From Paraconiothyrium sp. Pb-2020 (taxonomy: Eukaryota; Ascomycota; Dothideomycetes; Pleosporales; Didymosphaeriaceae): 64,000 nucleotides of DNA. Positions 22,063 through 32,663 of this stretch are shown in pieces. The stretch spans positions 3,968,001 through 4,032,000 of the forward strand of contig JAJUBI010000001.1 in NCBI GenBank assembly GCA_022419385.1. Direction: 5' to 3'. The notes under the pieces are model-generated. The model ran no database searches. It saw only the letters and a program-made list of their open reading frames with translations, and was not told the DNA's origin. The position numbers were made by a program, and so were the translations under genes. Numbering within the stretch: position 1 is the stretch's first letter; each line of letters starts with the position of its first letter.

Positions 22063-22566
22063 TTATCCTAGTAATCGCACAATGTACCTCAGCCAAGGGT
22101 TTTCTGTTCCTTTTTCAGTTTCAGATATATTAACAGAGAGGCGGCAGACCCTGACGCGTGGGAAGTGGATAGATTGAGACTCCATTACTATAAAGAGGAT
22201 GTCGAGGTCACTTCACACAACATGTTCCGCGGTGGCTTTAACTCGTGAAATACTTAGGCGGCAGGATGAGCGTCGCAATCGGTCGAGAGAATCGAAGGAG
22301 TGTTCTGCAATAATACGATACTCGGTACTTCGTCGATCAATAATACGACTACATGCTCCATATACAGTCTGGGAGCCCGTACATGGACACTGGCCAACAT
22401 CGACCACTTGGCTAGGCTATTATGGCCTTTCTTGCCGAGGAGGTTGCACCGCCGAAAGTCCAGAAGAACCGTGGCCGTAAGAGAGGGAAAAAAAATAAGA
22501 GAAGCCTCGAATCTATCATACAAATTTCCACCACACCATCCGTGTCCATTGTCCCCAGGCACCGTC
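22063..22566. other. Convergent 3' flank, no gene seen
   Basis: Separates the 3' ends of the HET and RTA1 genes; only short unsupported frames. Confidence 0.4.
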
Positions 22567-23448
22567 TCATAGTAAAGGAATCCCCCTCTCCCTCTTCCTC
22601 GTCGCCCTCAGCAACAGCCCCGGATGCAACACCCCCATGAACACCACGACCGCAAACATAAGACTCGCATCAAACACATAAAGAAAAGCTTCCGTCTTGT
22701 ACAATTTCCCATCGTTTCCTTCCAAGAACTCCGCCAATCGGAAAATACTCCGCACAACAATCAGCCCACTCACCGCATATAGCATCCACATGTACCTGTT
22801 CCAAGTCTTATGCTCCATCGACATCTCCGTAGGCTCCAACACCAGTCTTCGATGAAAAATAATCACGCTCAGGATGAAGATGGCGAACGCACCAAGCTGC
22901 ACGCCCAAGCCCGCAATAACGATGGTAGTCCCCTGCTTGACGCCATCTGGGCCGCCGTTAGCCTGCGTCGCCGTGCCCATCAGCTGCGTAACGAAGCTGC
23001 CGATGTCGATGGCGACGTAGATTTTTGTTGTCCAGCGGGGAGAAAGGAACGCATGGTCTGTCGCATCGAGGGCGCGGATGAGGCGGCCCAGCGTCATGTA
23101 TATGGATGCGGCGAGGAGAGGGGCTGAGGCCAGGATCAGCATGAGTTGTAGGAGGTAGGGACTGCCGTTGCGGATGTTGCTGTGTGACCAGGCGCGGCCG
23201 TAATAGCCAGCTGCTTCGCCTTGGAGAATGTTAGTGAATGTAATGTGATGGTAGTAAGTCTTGTAGGACATACCTGCGCACCCCATTACAAAGGGAATAA
23301 AAAACCATGCGCGGAGTGGAATTAACATGCAAAGATGCACAAAGCCTCCAAGACCGAACAAGGCCACAAAGGCATAACCTGCCATCCCCGATGGCCTGTA
23401 CGGATAAAGATCGAAGTCGGCCTCGCCGCGCTCATTCAAGATGGTCAT
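22567..23448 (-). CDS. RTA1-like seven-helix membrane protein
   Basis: RTA1/RSB1 family (lipid-translocating exporter family; yeast members affect resistance to 7-aminocholesterol and sphingoid base export), located in cell membranes. The frame is open throughout, but a 54-nt in-frame intron (23273-23220, GTATGT...CTAAC...AAG) should be removed: exons 23448-23274 and 23219-22567 give 275 residues and restore the family motif GEAAGYYGRA. Other signatures: YRPSGMAGYAFVALFGL at the N terminus, SIYMTLGRLI, RSIFRLAEFLEG, and FDASLMFAVVVFMGVLHPG near the end. Seven hydrophobic segments are visible. The unspliced reading would insert 18 polar residues (SYKTYYHHIT...) into a membrane region. Confidence 0.92.
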   Translation of the reverse strand: MTILNERGEADFDLYPYRPSGMAGYAFVALFGLGGFVHLCMLIPLRAWFFIPFVMGCAGMSYKTYYHHITFTNILQGEAAGYYGRAWSHSNIRNGSPYLLQLMLILASAPLLAASIYMTLGRLIRALDATDHAFLSPRWTTKIYVAIDIGSFVTQLMGTATQANGGPDGVKQGTTIVIAGLGVQLGAFAIFILSVIIFHRRLVLEPTEMSMEHKTWNRYMWMLYAVSGLIVVRSIFRLAEFLEGNDGKLYKTEAFLYVFDASLMFAVVVFMGVLHPGLLLRATRKRERGIPLL

Positions 23449-24116
23449 GTTGGTAGTTCGTCGATGGTAAAGCCAGAATTATCGAAGTCAAACAAAGCGA
23501 TCCATCAACACCTTAAGTACCAAGTCCTCATCGTATCCACTCACGTTCCAAATCAGGTAATGCTTGAGAATACGTACTTTTCGCGAAAGAGCAAACCCAA
23601 TGCATAGTGACGCGTGTGTCAGAATACATTTATGGAAGGTATGCTAGGGTAGCGCTGTGTTAGAATTAGGTACTAGCGCCGTGTTAGAGTGATGTATTAG
23701 CGCCGAAATACGCGGGATGCGGATACGCGAGTATACGTTCACAAGGAGGGCGCTAAGGGTTTCAACAACGGATTTTCATTGTAGGTACACAAAACATGGC
23801 ATCTAACTGAAAACAAAAAAAGCCATTGTCATCATCGACAAGGCATCGCTACGAAACAAAAACAGGGTATCTTATCATGCCAAACTCCGTGCAAATCCAG
23901 AAACATCATGTCCACGCCAAAAGTATTCCCCTTCGATCCAGCTTATGCAAAGCCGACCAGCGATCGGGCAGAGTTCGAGACCATCGTCGTCCACCGACAA
24001 ATGATCTACTACTCAATGCCTTTCATCGCCAGGATGACATTGTTCGACTGGACCACATGCCATGACAAGAGAAAGAAAGGACGACCTACCCGCTCTTCCG
24101 CAGGGAGCTGAAGAAG
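23449..24116. other. Intergenic region with a short tandem repeat
   Basis: Contains the 24-nt repeat noted separately; otherwise no coding signal. Confidence 0.45.
23650..23705. repeat. 24-nt degenerate tandem repeat, 2.3 copies
   Basis: Units start at 23650, 23674 and 23698, each with TAGCGC; the first two share about 17 of 24 positions, including GTGTTAGA. It is followed by further A/T- and CG-alternating sequence. No function suggested. Confidence 0.6.
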
Positions 24117-26087
24117 CTACCACCGCCTCCGAAGCCGACGCGACTTCTTGAACTCGACTGTTGGAAGAGCGTCACCGAGAACAAAAGGCTTACGGGGCGC
24201 AGAGGATTTGGTAGCAGTTCGAAGGGCGCCACCCGGGTCGGAAGATTGTCCTGGCCTAAAGCCCGCACCCCCACCGTTCAGCGTCGAATCGGGGACCACG
24301 TGCACCACACTGTCACCATCGCTCGCTGGCTGGGGCTTTGCCTGGGGTTGGACATTGGGGAATGGGACCGGCGAAGTAGTGGTGGTCGTAGAGGGGGTCG
24401 GCGCCGACAACGATGTGGCACCAACGTTTGCGGCAGCCCCTGGATTTGCCTTCAGTTCTGGCCTCAGATGAGAGAGCATCCGGCATGCAGTGGAGACGTC
24501 CAATTGACCGGAGCGGACATTCTCGACTGTGTGTTTGTCGAAGAAGTTGAGGCGTACAGCGAGCATGACTTCAACGAGCTCTGCGTTTGCTTGTTTGGCC
24601 GCCACCATGTCAAGCGCAGCTTGTAGCCGGTCGTCGGGTTGCGCGATGTTGAACGATGGGGGCGGTGTGCTCTCCCTTTTCAGGCCATTGGCCACTGTTG
24701 TGTTGCCGGACTGGTTCAAGGCCGGTGTGTTGTTCTGCGGAGGAACCGGGGGCTGTGATGCAACTGTGATTGGAGGAAGCTGTTGCAGGGGCGGGGGAAG
24801 ATTTGTGCCAGTGGTCGCTGTGGTAAACGGTACGCAAGGGATACCACAGACTTGCTCCAAGTCGCGGTGAGTGACAGGCTGAAGCGGTAAATGATGTTCG
24901 GCTCCATCATGCCCTTTGGTGAATACGGAGCCACGGGAATCGCCTCCTAGGTACATGGACATCGAAGCCCGGAAGCCGCAATGGATCGTTCCATGCTGAG
25001 CATTACCTGGCTGGACGTACTTCAGGTACCAGAAGAATTTATCGAGGTCGACTGCTAGGTGTTGGACGCTGATACCGGAACGGATCAGTTGGTACATGAT
25101 CCAGACGACAGGCTCCACGGACGATCCGTTTTTCTCGATCATCTCATGGAGAATCTTGACGACCTTGTCGAAAGCGCTAGATTTCTCTTCGGCTACTTGG
25201 GATACACGGGCAAGAGAAATCTTCATTTCATCCTGCTCTGCCTTGAGCTTGGCGTTCTCTTCGTAGCATTCAACGCGGCGGTCGACTCGATCTTGGAGGC
25301 ACCGTACTTGGTACTCCAAATCTTCGTTTTGGCAGTCCTTCGTCTGGATGTCGAATTTTGCAGTTTCGAGTTTATCCAGTGCGTTTTGTAACGCGTCTCC
25401 CCGCTCGTAGATGTTGATGCGGCGGTTTAGTTCGACATTCTGACTCATAACAGACTTGTATTCAGCCTCGTGGTCGCGGTACGTCGATTCCAAGTCGAAG
25501 TACTTTCGCTTCCACTCATCAAGTTGCTCAGCCAAGTTCTCGCGACGAATAGTCAAGGTGCCGGTGCGTGTGCCGCGGCTGCTTTCGTCCTGCTTGGCTC
25601 CCGGATTCTCAGAGTCTTCGTCGTCGTCTGACTCGTCCGGAACGGTGATGCCCTTGGTAAAGCCCACAAACATTGAACCAGGATCTTCCATTGCAGGCCC
25701 ATAGTCTGGACGAGAAGCTTCGGCCGGGGGATCAGAATCTGGAAAAGACTCTTCGGCCGGGGGTTCAGGGTCTGGAAGAGACTCTTCGGCTGAGGCATCA
25801 GAGTTGAACTCGAGCTTTAGAGGGTTGACGCCGCGTTGGAAGAAGAGGAAGGCAGCCAGCACGATACCGATGAGCAATGCATCAAGATGATTACCACGGA
25901 TTGCGCTGATCAGAATGCATACGCAGGACATGTGGACGGCGGAGTCGTTGGGACCAGTCCCGAGCACTTCGAAGGTACCCACTTGAAGGAGGTAGTACAG
26001 AATTCGCAACAGGAACCAGATGTCGCGGAGCCAGGGGTAGCCGTGGGCGAAGTTGTCGAGGATTTCCATCGTGATGTCGTATAGCAT
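24117..26087 (-). CDS. Membrane-anchored coiled-coil protein, unknown family
   Basis: Single exon, 656 residues (a second Met lies at residue 7). Not recognised. The N-terminal 90 residues contain hydrophobic helices (IWFLLRILYYLLQV, HMSCVCILISAI, LLIGIVLAAFLFF), so this end is probably in a membrane. An acidic Pro-rich segment follows with three imperfect copies of a PPAEESFPDSD-type unit. Residues about 170-320 are a charged coiled coil (ENLAEQLDEWKRKYFDLEST, RVECYEENAKLKAEQDEMK). A compact region with EKNGSSVEPVVWIMYQLIRS comes next, then a Pro/Gln/Thr-rich linker, a helical block (LDMVAAKQANAELVEVMLA) and a basic tail ending KKSRRLRRRW. This architecture suggests a tether or scaffold, but that is inference. 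Confidence 0.78.
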   Translation of the reverse strand: MLYDITMEILDNFAHGYPWLRDIWFLLRILYYLLQVGTFEVLGTGPNDSAVHMSCVCILISAIRGNHLDALLIGIVLAAFLFFQRGVNPLKLEFNSDASAEESLPDPEPPAEESFPDSDPPAEASRPDYGPAMEDPGSMFVGFTKGITVPDESDDDEDSENPGAKQDESSRGTRTGTLTIRRENLAEQLDEWKRKYFDLESTYRDHEAEYKSVMSQNVELNRRINIYERGDALQNALDKLETAKFDIQTKDCQNEDLEYQVRCLQDRVDRRVECYEENAKLKAEQDEMKISLARVSQVAEEKSSAFDKVVKILHEMIEKNGSSVEPVVWIMYQLIRSGISVQHLAVDLDKFFWYLKYVQPGNAQHGTIHCGFRASMSMYLGGDSRGSVFTKGHDGAEHHLPLQPVTHRDLEQVCGIPCVPFTTATTGTNLPPPLQQLPPITVASQPPVPPQNNTPALNQSGNTTVANGLKRESTPPPSFNIAQPDDRLQAALDMVAAKQANAELVEVMLAVRLNFFDKHTVENVRSGQLDVSTACRMLSHLRPELKANPGAAANVGATSLSAPTPSTTTTTSPVPFPNVQPQAKPQPASDGDSVVHVVPDSTLNGGGAGFRPGQSSDPGGALRTATKSSAPRKPFVLGDALPTVEFKKSRRLRRRW

Positions 26088-27334
26088 TTGAGCACGACTT
26101 GGGTTGATGGGTCGAGGGTGTGGAGAAGGGTTGTGGTGTATGTTCGGTGGAACGAGAGCGACTTATATCAGTCGCAGGTACGCGGGTGCACGGGTGACCT
26201 GAGTCAAACCGTGAACGAGAAAAGAGAGGCGTGTGATGTGTGGAGTGTGCGCAGTGGCTGCGTACGAAAGCTGATGTTGAGGTATCAAGCGTTCGGGGTT
26301 GCGCGCACAAGATGGGTGTGTACCAAAAGAAAGAGACTTCTGGTGGAGAGTGCGGGGGGTATTATGTAGGGAAGACTATGGGGCTATTGTTCTATAGGCA
26401 CAATGGCTGGTGCGGGCGGGCTTCTGCAGTGACAGTGAAGGGATGCCCGTGCGATTCACCAAGGTGAAAGGAAGCATGCGAGTGAACCATCAAGTTGAGC
26501 TGCGCCGCCCGCACTTAGGGCATATGTCACCGTTGACTCCGTGCCGCACAAAAGCTGCAATATTCAGAGTGCGGTGTACGGGAAACGGTTTTCAGTATAC
26601 AGTCTCCAGAGAGCGGGTTTCCGAGATGCATCGGCGCACAGGTTGCGTGAACGCAGCAACGTATGTAGCTTTTGTCATTGCTCCTATGGGCCTTGTTAGC
26701 CCTGATATTACTTCTACAATTTCGAATTGCGACTTACATGTCAAGCAAGAGTCTGGAGCTCATCTTCATCCAGGGTATCTGATAGATTATAGGCCCGATT
26801 GAAGCTGCGAAAGGTCCCCCTATATATTTGATCATGTGTATCATGTCGCCAGTGCAATGCAGCGACCATTGTGGCAGCAGCCTTGTCTGCAAGGACTCCT
26901 ACCATCTCGGAGAAGACGTTCGACATGTTGCATTTATAGAGCTGAATTTATATGGGCCTTGAGAATGAACATGGCGTCTAGAGCTCCACACTGAAAGATT
27001 GCTACGCCATGGCTGATAACGTTGCTCACAAGCCTGAAAGGTGATCGCCGATGTCACACTTGAATGTTTGCTTCGAAAACCGCATGGTGCATGGACAAGA
27101 CAATTGATTTTGCCCTATTTATTGCGCCTGGAAGATGTTTCTAGAGAAAGCAATTGCCATAATAATATGATAATGGATAGAGACATAGTGCTAGTAGAGC
27201 ATCACATGGAACGACGTTGGACATCGGTCCCGGCTGGTCGGTACACGAACGCCACAATGTGGCGCGTGCTCGAACTTTCGTAGAGCTATGATGCATCGCG
27301 TCGACATCGACCCTTGAAGTTTCGAAGTCTCTCG
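26088..27334. other. 1.2-kb intergenic region, no gene seen
   Basis: Divergent spacer between the coiled-coil gene and MRM2. Frames on both strands are short and unlike protein. Confidence 0.45.
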
Positions 27335-28670
27335 ATGTTGTCGCGCCGCGTTTTTCAGCAGCTTACTGATGGCGCGCTTCTAGGAGTGAGCCATTGGCCC
27401 GCGCCAGCTTTCTGTGGTGCCGTCAAATGCACCACCTGTTTACCACACCGATCTCCTAGAGCTACCGCGTTTAGATGTGCATCATCATCGTCGTCCTCGA
27501 CTAGATGGAAATCGCGACAAGGCAAAGACTTCTTCGCCAAGGAAGCAAGAGTACAAGGCCTGAAGAGTCGTGCTGCGTTTAAGCTTCTTGAGGTACGTGA
27601 GCCGGGCTGCTACAATAGCCGAGTCCATGCTAATGCGCCATAAGTTGAATGAGAAGCACAAGCTATTCAAACCCGGCCAAACGGTGGTCGATTTGGTAAG
27701 AAAGTCTACAATGCAAGTGATTGCTAGTGCTGATAGCTGTCATAGGGCTTTGCACCCGGATCGTGGTCTCAGGTTTGTCCCTATTCCCCGCATCCAACCA
27801 TAGCACCCTCCCTTCTGACACTGTCTAGGTTGCCGTAAACAAAACCTCACCCGGCGGCCGTGTCGTCGGCATCGACCTTATACCAGCTCAACCCCCTCGG
27901 GGCGTCTCCACAATCCAAGGGAACTTCCTCTCCCCAGCTGTCCAAGCTGAAGTGCGAGCCTACGTACAAGACCCGGATCTCGGTCGTCCTCGAAAGCAAG
28001 TCTTGTCACATAAAGATGGCGGAATGACAGAAGAGGAGGTGGACGAAATGGAGAAAGGTTACGTTGATATCGAACGGCATGCACATCTCGAAGGAGTTGA
28101 GCCGGAGTCCATCGGACAAGCACATAAGGATGGCGACGGCAGCGAAGTCTCGGATTTGAAGCTTTCACTGAAGGAACAAGACGAGCGTCACGGCAGAGTC
28201 GTGGACGTGGTGCTCTCAGACATGTCAGAACCCTGGGACCAGACTACTGGATTTTACAAAAAGAGCTTGAGTGACCCTTATTTCAGGCTGATGAACACGT
28301 CCGGCATTGCATTCAAGGACCACGCCGGCAGTATGGTAAGCGAAAACAGCCTCTCTTGCCGACTCTTTGGCTAACATATTGGTTAGGACCTATGTATGGC
28401 GGGCTTGACTTTTGCATTCGATACACTACGCACTGGCGGCCACTATCTGTGCAAGTTTTACCAAGGGTCCGAAGACAAAGCGCTCGAGACGAAGCTGAAG
28501 CGTTTGTTTGCGAAAGTAGTCCGAGAAAAGCCGGACTCATCTCGCAGCGTATGTCTGGCAGGCACAACTACTTCTTATCGCTAATGGGAGATTAGGAGTC
28601 CAAAGAAGGATACTTTGTCGCGCTGCGACGCAAAGAAAGCCCGACAAGAGAAGAAGTGTTTCGAGAGTAA
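27335..28670 (+). CDS. MRM2: Mitochondrial rRNA 2'-O-methyltransferase (FtsJ/RrmJ family)
   Basis: FtsJ-type enzyme that uses SAM to methylate a ribose of the large mitochondrial rRNA (yeast Mrm2, U2791 of 21S). Six exons (27335-27592, 27645-27695, 27746-27772, 27829-28335, 28387-28548, 28596-28670) give 359 residues. The N terminus is a Ser/Arg-rich mitochondrial presequence. Domain motifs: FFAKEARVQGLKSRAAFKLLE (contains the K of the K-D-K-E tetrad), VVDLGFAPGSWSQ (SAM motif I), DVVLSDMSEPWDQTTG (catalytic Asp), GHYLCKFYQGSED (catalytic Lys), and ESKEGYFVALRRK (catalytic Glu region). A 60-80 residue acidic insertion (MTEEEVDEMEKGY region) between motifs lengthens it relative to bacterial RrmJ. 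SAM motif I is encoded on its own 27-nt exon. Confidence 0.94.
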
Positions 28671-29814
28671 CATCTCGGATCTCCTTGAAACTGCATAGAT
28701 GCCAATGACGCACTGCGCCCTTCCGAGGCAATGGCCATTCGCTGTCTTAAATGATCTGAGTCAACAGGGGTGGAAGCAATTCTAAGACCCATGAGAAGCA
28801 CGGGTGGGGTTGACCTTGCACCGCGAATTCAGTGCCAAGTGGAAGCTCACTTCAGATTCCCATACGAGCGATTACGGCAGGTCACACGCGGCCAGGTGAC
28901 CAAGGTATTGGCTGGAATATGAAGGGCACGGCAAGACGCCGGCACGAGTCAGGACTGGGCGAATTACACCGATGTCATTCCAGTGCGGTAGGGCAGCCAC
29001 CGAAAAGCAAAAGGCTGAAGAAGGCCTGGAATGGTGAGCGCCTGTGTCTCCGACTTGAACTTGGGCTGCGTGGCATTCGCGTCTCCACGGTTGGACGGCG
29101 GCAGCGGATCAAGGGTCCTGTGGCACGATGGGTCGTTGGGGAGGGTCGAGATGGCATGCCAATGAAGCCAGCGGCAGATCAGCAGCCGCTCGGAGCGCTC
29201 CGAATGAAGCTTGCCACATTCTCCATCCACCTGCAGTGCTGTGCCGTGTGACTCCCCAAGCGAGCGTGGTGACTTGGGCCAACAGACTCACCGTTCGTGT
29301 GCGTGGGCGGGCGATGATCCCGGCTGCGGCACTCGAGAGGAAGCAAATGGGCCTTCTGTACGGCTAGGGCTGGGTGCGAGACGAGTATTAACGGCGTGCC
29401 ACGGGGCCATGTGGCTGCGGTACGGATCTGGATGCGGTCCAGCGTATTCTCCGTAGCGTAGTGGGCCAAGGCGAGCAGGGGTTGTCCAGGTGCCATTGCA
29501 TGCGTGGAGGCGGGCAGGCATTTGACGAGACGCCGGGTTTGTTGCATGCTGTTTCGGGCGGGCTGCTCGTCGCTCACGATGCTCTGTCGTCGCTGCGTTG
29601 CTGCGCGTTCTCGTTGCCGGGAAAGCAGTCTTGAGGGCCATGGACGCTCCAAGGACGCCGGGGTTTCGCCCGCAGTGGCGCGGTTTCTTCGCTGCGTCGG
29701 CATTGACCCAACAACCTTATCACACACCGCACGATTCCTTTCTTTGATCATCCCATCCCCCCAATCAATCTAAACCGAGCTGTGCGACGTACCCAATGAC
29801 TGGCAGCGCCCGCC
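28671..29814. other. 1.1-kb intergenic region, promoter of the Q-rich gene
   Basis: GC-rich, with a long unsupported minus-strand frame (29179-29751) that I treat as chance. The last 60 bp is C/T-rich with CCCATCCCCCC. Confidence 0.45.
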
Positions 29815-31131
29815 ATGGATTACCAAACGTTCAATAGTCCCCAGCACCTGCCGCCCTCGTTCGGCGGGCCCTTCTCCACCTCCTCAGCACCCTCGCATTC
29901 CCCGCAACAGGCGCAGCTGTCTTCGTACCAAGATCCACAGGCCCGGCTACAGCAACCAGGCAACGCGCCGTTCCCCTACCAGCAGTTTGCCAATGGCCAG
30001 CCCGCCGGCTTTGCGGCGAGCATGCCAGGTGCCTCCCAGGCGACCAGTGGCGCCGTGATGCAGCCCGGAGGCCTGTCGCAGGCACAGCTTCACCAGGCGA
30101 GAGGTAAGCGCGCCGCCGCCTGCCACTATCACACCCGTCCCCATGCTATACCCGTCCCTTGAGCCCATCCCCATGCCGTCACGCTTCCGCGCCGCCCGCT
30201 GACCCCCATGAAGCCGCCGCGCTCCAGCAGCAGCAGCAGCAGCAACAACAACACGCACAGCAGGGCCAGGCGAGCCCGTACTCGAGCGCTCCCTTTGCGC
30301 AGACCCTCGCGTCCCCCGCCCACCAACAGTTCGTCCAGAACCGCCAAACTGCCTCGCCCGCCACCAGCCAGCACACCAACAACGCGTCTCCGTATGCGAC
30401 GCCCCAGCAGACGCAGTCACCCAGCGTGCCCGCGACCCAAGGAATGAACCCGCCCACAAGCCAACCGGCGACGTCGCAGCCAATGGCCGCCCAGACGCCT
30501 GTCAAGGCGCTTCCTCAGTCGCCAGTGTCGCCTGTCGCGCAGGCGCGGGAGAAGCAGCGCATCGACACGTTGCTCGAGATCAATCAGGTGCTCATCCAGC
30601 AGGTCATGGAGCTGTACGAGCAGGGCAGGGCAAGGCCGGCCACATTGGACCTGCGCCCGACGCGAAGCAGGAGGGCGAGAAGCCGCAGCAGCCCTCGCCA
30701 GAGTACAGGGAGTGAGCATCACCACTGCCTTCATCGCGACATCTGCTAACATTCCTAGCTACATGCGCCGACTCCAAGCGAACCTCGCCTTCCTGGCGCA
30801 GAACGCCGAGAAGCACACCAAGCCGAACCAGAACATCATGCCCGGGCCTGCCATCATGGTCGCGCCGTCATCACCCGACGAGCTCGTAAAACTATACTCC
30901 AGACTCCAGAGCCTCTTCCCCGGCTGGAAAGGCGCCGCCAACAAGCCCTCCCCCGGCCCCCAGCGGCTGAACTCGACGTCCTCCCAAGCCAGCGTGCAAA
31001 ACAGCATGCAACCGCCCAACAGCGCGGGTCTGCAAAACAACATGCAGCACCCCAACAGCGCCGGCATGCCGCCCAACATGCAACTGCCCAGCAACGCGAT
31101 GCCCAGCAACTTCCAGCCTCAGCATCAATAA
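29815..31131 (+). CDS. Gln/Pro-rich protein with conserved helical core; frame disturbed
   Basis: Resembles fungal proteins annotated as glutamine-repeat protein; a link to SS18/Snf11-type SWI/SNF subunits is only a guess. Exons 29815-30103, 30214-30711 and 30759 (or 30779)-31131. The first part is low complexity with a polyglutamine run; the core is AREKQRIDTLLEINQVLIQQ..VMELYEQG, then YMRRLQANLAFLAQNAEKH, PGPAIMVAPSSPDELVKLYS and RLQSLFPGWKG; the tail has Asn/Met/Gln repeats (NSAGLQNNMQHP, NSAGMPPNMQLP). A CAGGGCAGGG duplication at 30621-30630 shifts the frame, so the best acceptor (30758) no longer joins in phase. Using the AG at 30777-30778 restores an intact 379-residue frame, at the cost of a scrambled stretch and loss of YMRRLQ. 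Confidence 0.75.
30222..30252 (+). repeat. CAG/CAA trinucleotide run (polyglutamine)
   Basis: Starts just after the second exon of the Q-rich gene begins and encodes about nine consecutive Gln before His-Ala. The mix of CAG and CAA suggests a selected protein run rather than a fresh expansion. Confidence 0.7.
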
Positions 31132-32663
31132 TCCTAGTGGGTAGGGCGTTGCGTTGCGTTGTGTTGTCCTTCACCGTACATGAGCTGCTTCCACATCACA
31201 CCTGTACTTCTATAATGTCATGGTCTGTCATGAAACGACATAGAGCATCTGGCGCACTGTTTGTCTGTCACTGTTTTCACGGCGTGTACAAAGGCAAGAA
31301 TCCAATCACAAGTATCAATCCATTCGTCAGCACGGTGGTATTTTTGCAAAAAACGGGATGGGCTTCTGGGAGGTTGGTGTTTGGGAGCGTCTGGACTGGA
31401 CTGGGCTGGGATAGTAAAACCAAGCTCGCTATCTTATACGTCTGGCGCTAGATACCAGTTTGCAAAACGTTTACACGAATTGAATGGGTTTGGTTGCTGT
31501 GGACGTCTTCTCTCTTGCATGGTGGATCGGTCGCGGTGGGGATTCCGTCCCTTGTTGCGAGTATGTGTTGCGCTGGTCCTTCGTGCGTGTCGAGCACGTG
31601 TCGTCCACCATCTGCCTTCCTTCCGTCTGTCGCTCAGACTGCTTGCACACCATTCACAACACGGTTAGCTAAGCATACTCCCCCGTCTCCAAGCACATCT
31701 CCGCGCCATATCCCTTCCCTTCGCGCCCTTCTCCCCCCCAACGCACGTCTATAAAACGCCAGCCCGGAAAGTGACGCCACATGTATGAAGTCCCACGGCC
31801 CAAGGATGTGCATTCTCACGTACGTGGATGGCGGTGAACGATTTATATGGCACGCTGCTGTGCATTTCTGCGGTGCGAATTGCAGCGGGACTATGAGGGA
31901 GGCCGCGAGGAAGGAAGGAGGCAGGGAGGGAGCGACGGGGATGAAGCAAGCTTGGAGCTGGGACTGGGATTTTTACCTGCGGCGTGGTAAGCCGATGGAT
32001 AGAAAGATAGAAGGTATTCGCTGAGCGAGACTAGGGCGTAAGGGGGAAATTGCATTGAAAAGGTATGTATGTGTGAGAAGCTACGTCTCCTTGGTATGCC
32101 ATGTGCTCTACACCGCTGAACAGCGTACTCCGCACACAGCAGACGTGGTATATTTTGGATGTGTCTCATTGGTAATAATCTCTTTTACATCATCCCGCAA
32201 CCAACCCATCATTTTATCGTACACTGCTCCTCCTCTATTTTGATTTCTATCTGGCCATAGTCCAGCTTCACTTACTTAGTTACATACCCGTCAAATACCT
32301 CCTCTCCTCCCTTTCCTCCTAAAAATCAAACCTAACAATGCACGCTATTCCCCAATCTAACGCCTGTACGCCTCGCTTGCACATATACACACACAACCCT
32401 CAAATGCCACATATGCAGAGTTAGATCAGATCGGGTATTCGCACCGCGGCCGTGTCAGTGACATGGAAAGACTATAAGAAACTGTAGATGAAGCGCCGGC
32501 TTCGATCCAAATTATACAAGAAGTGAAGTTGGTTGTTTGGTTCGTCAACGATATGATAAATTGGAGGACGCTTGCGCCGGAGAATGCTGGTTGGTGTTGG
32601 TGTGCAATATGCTAAGGATGGTGCTAAAAAGCAGACGTTTATGCGGTAGAATCAAGCGGCCGT
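31132..32663. other. 1.5-kb convergent intergenic region, no gene seen
   Basis: Between two 3' ends. Contains a short GCGTTGCGTTGCGTTGTGTTG run right after the Q-rich gene and C/T-rich tracts near 31.68-31.74 and 32.26-32.33 kb. No coding similarity on either strand. Confidence 0.45.

Noticed and set aside
29179..29751. 190-codon minus-strand frame upstream of the Q-rich gene
   Set aside because: No family signal or splice context, and other frames on both strands overlap it; typical of GC-rich promoter DNA.
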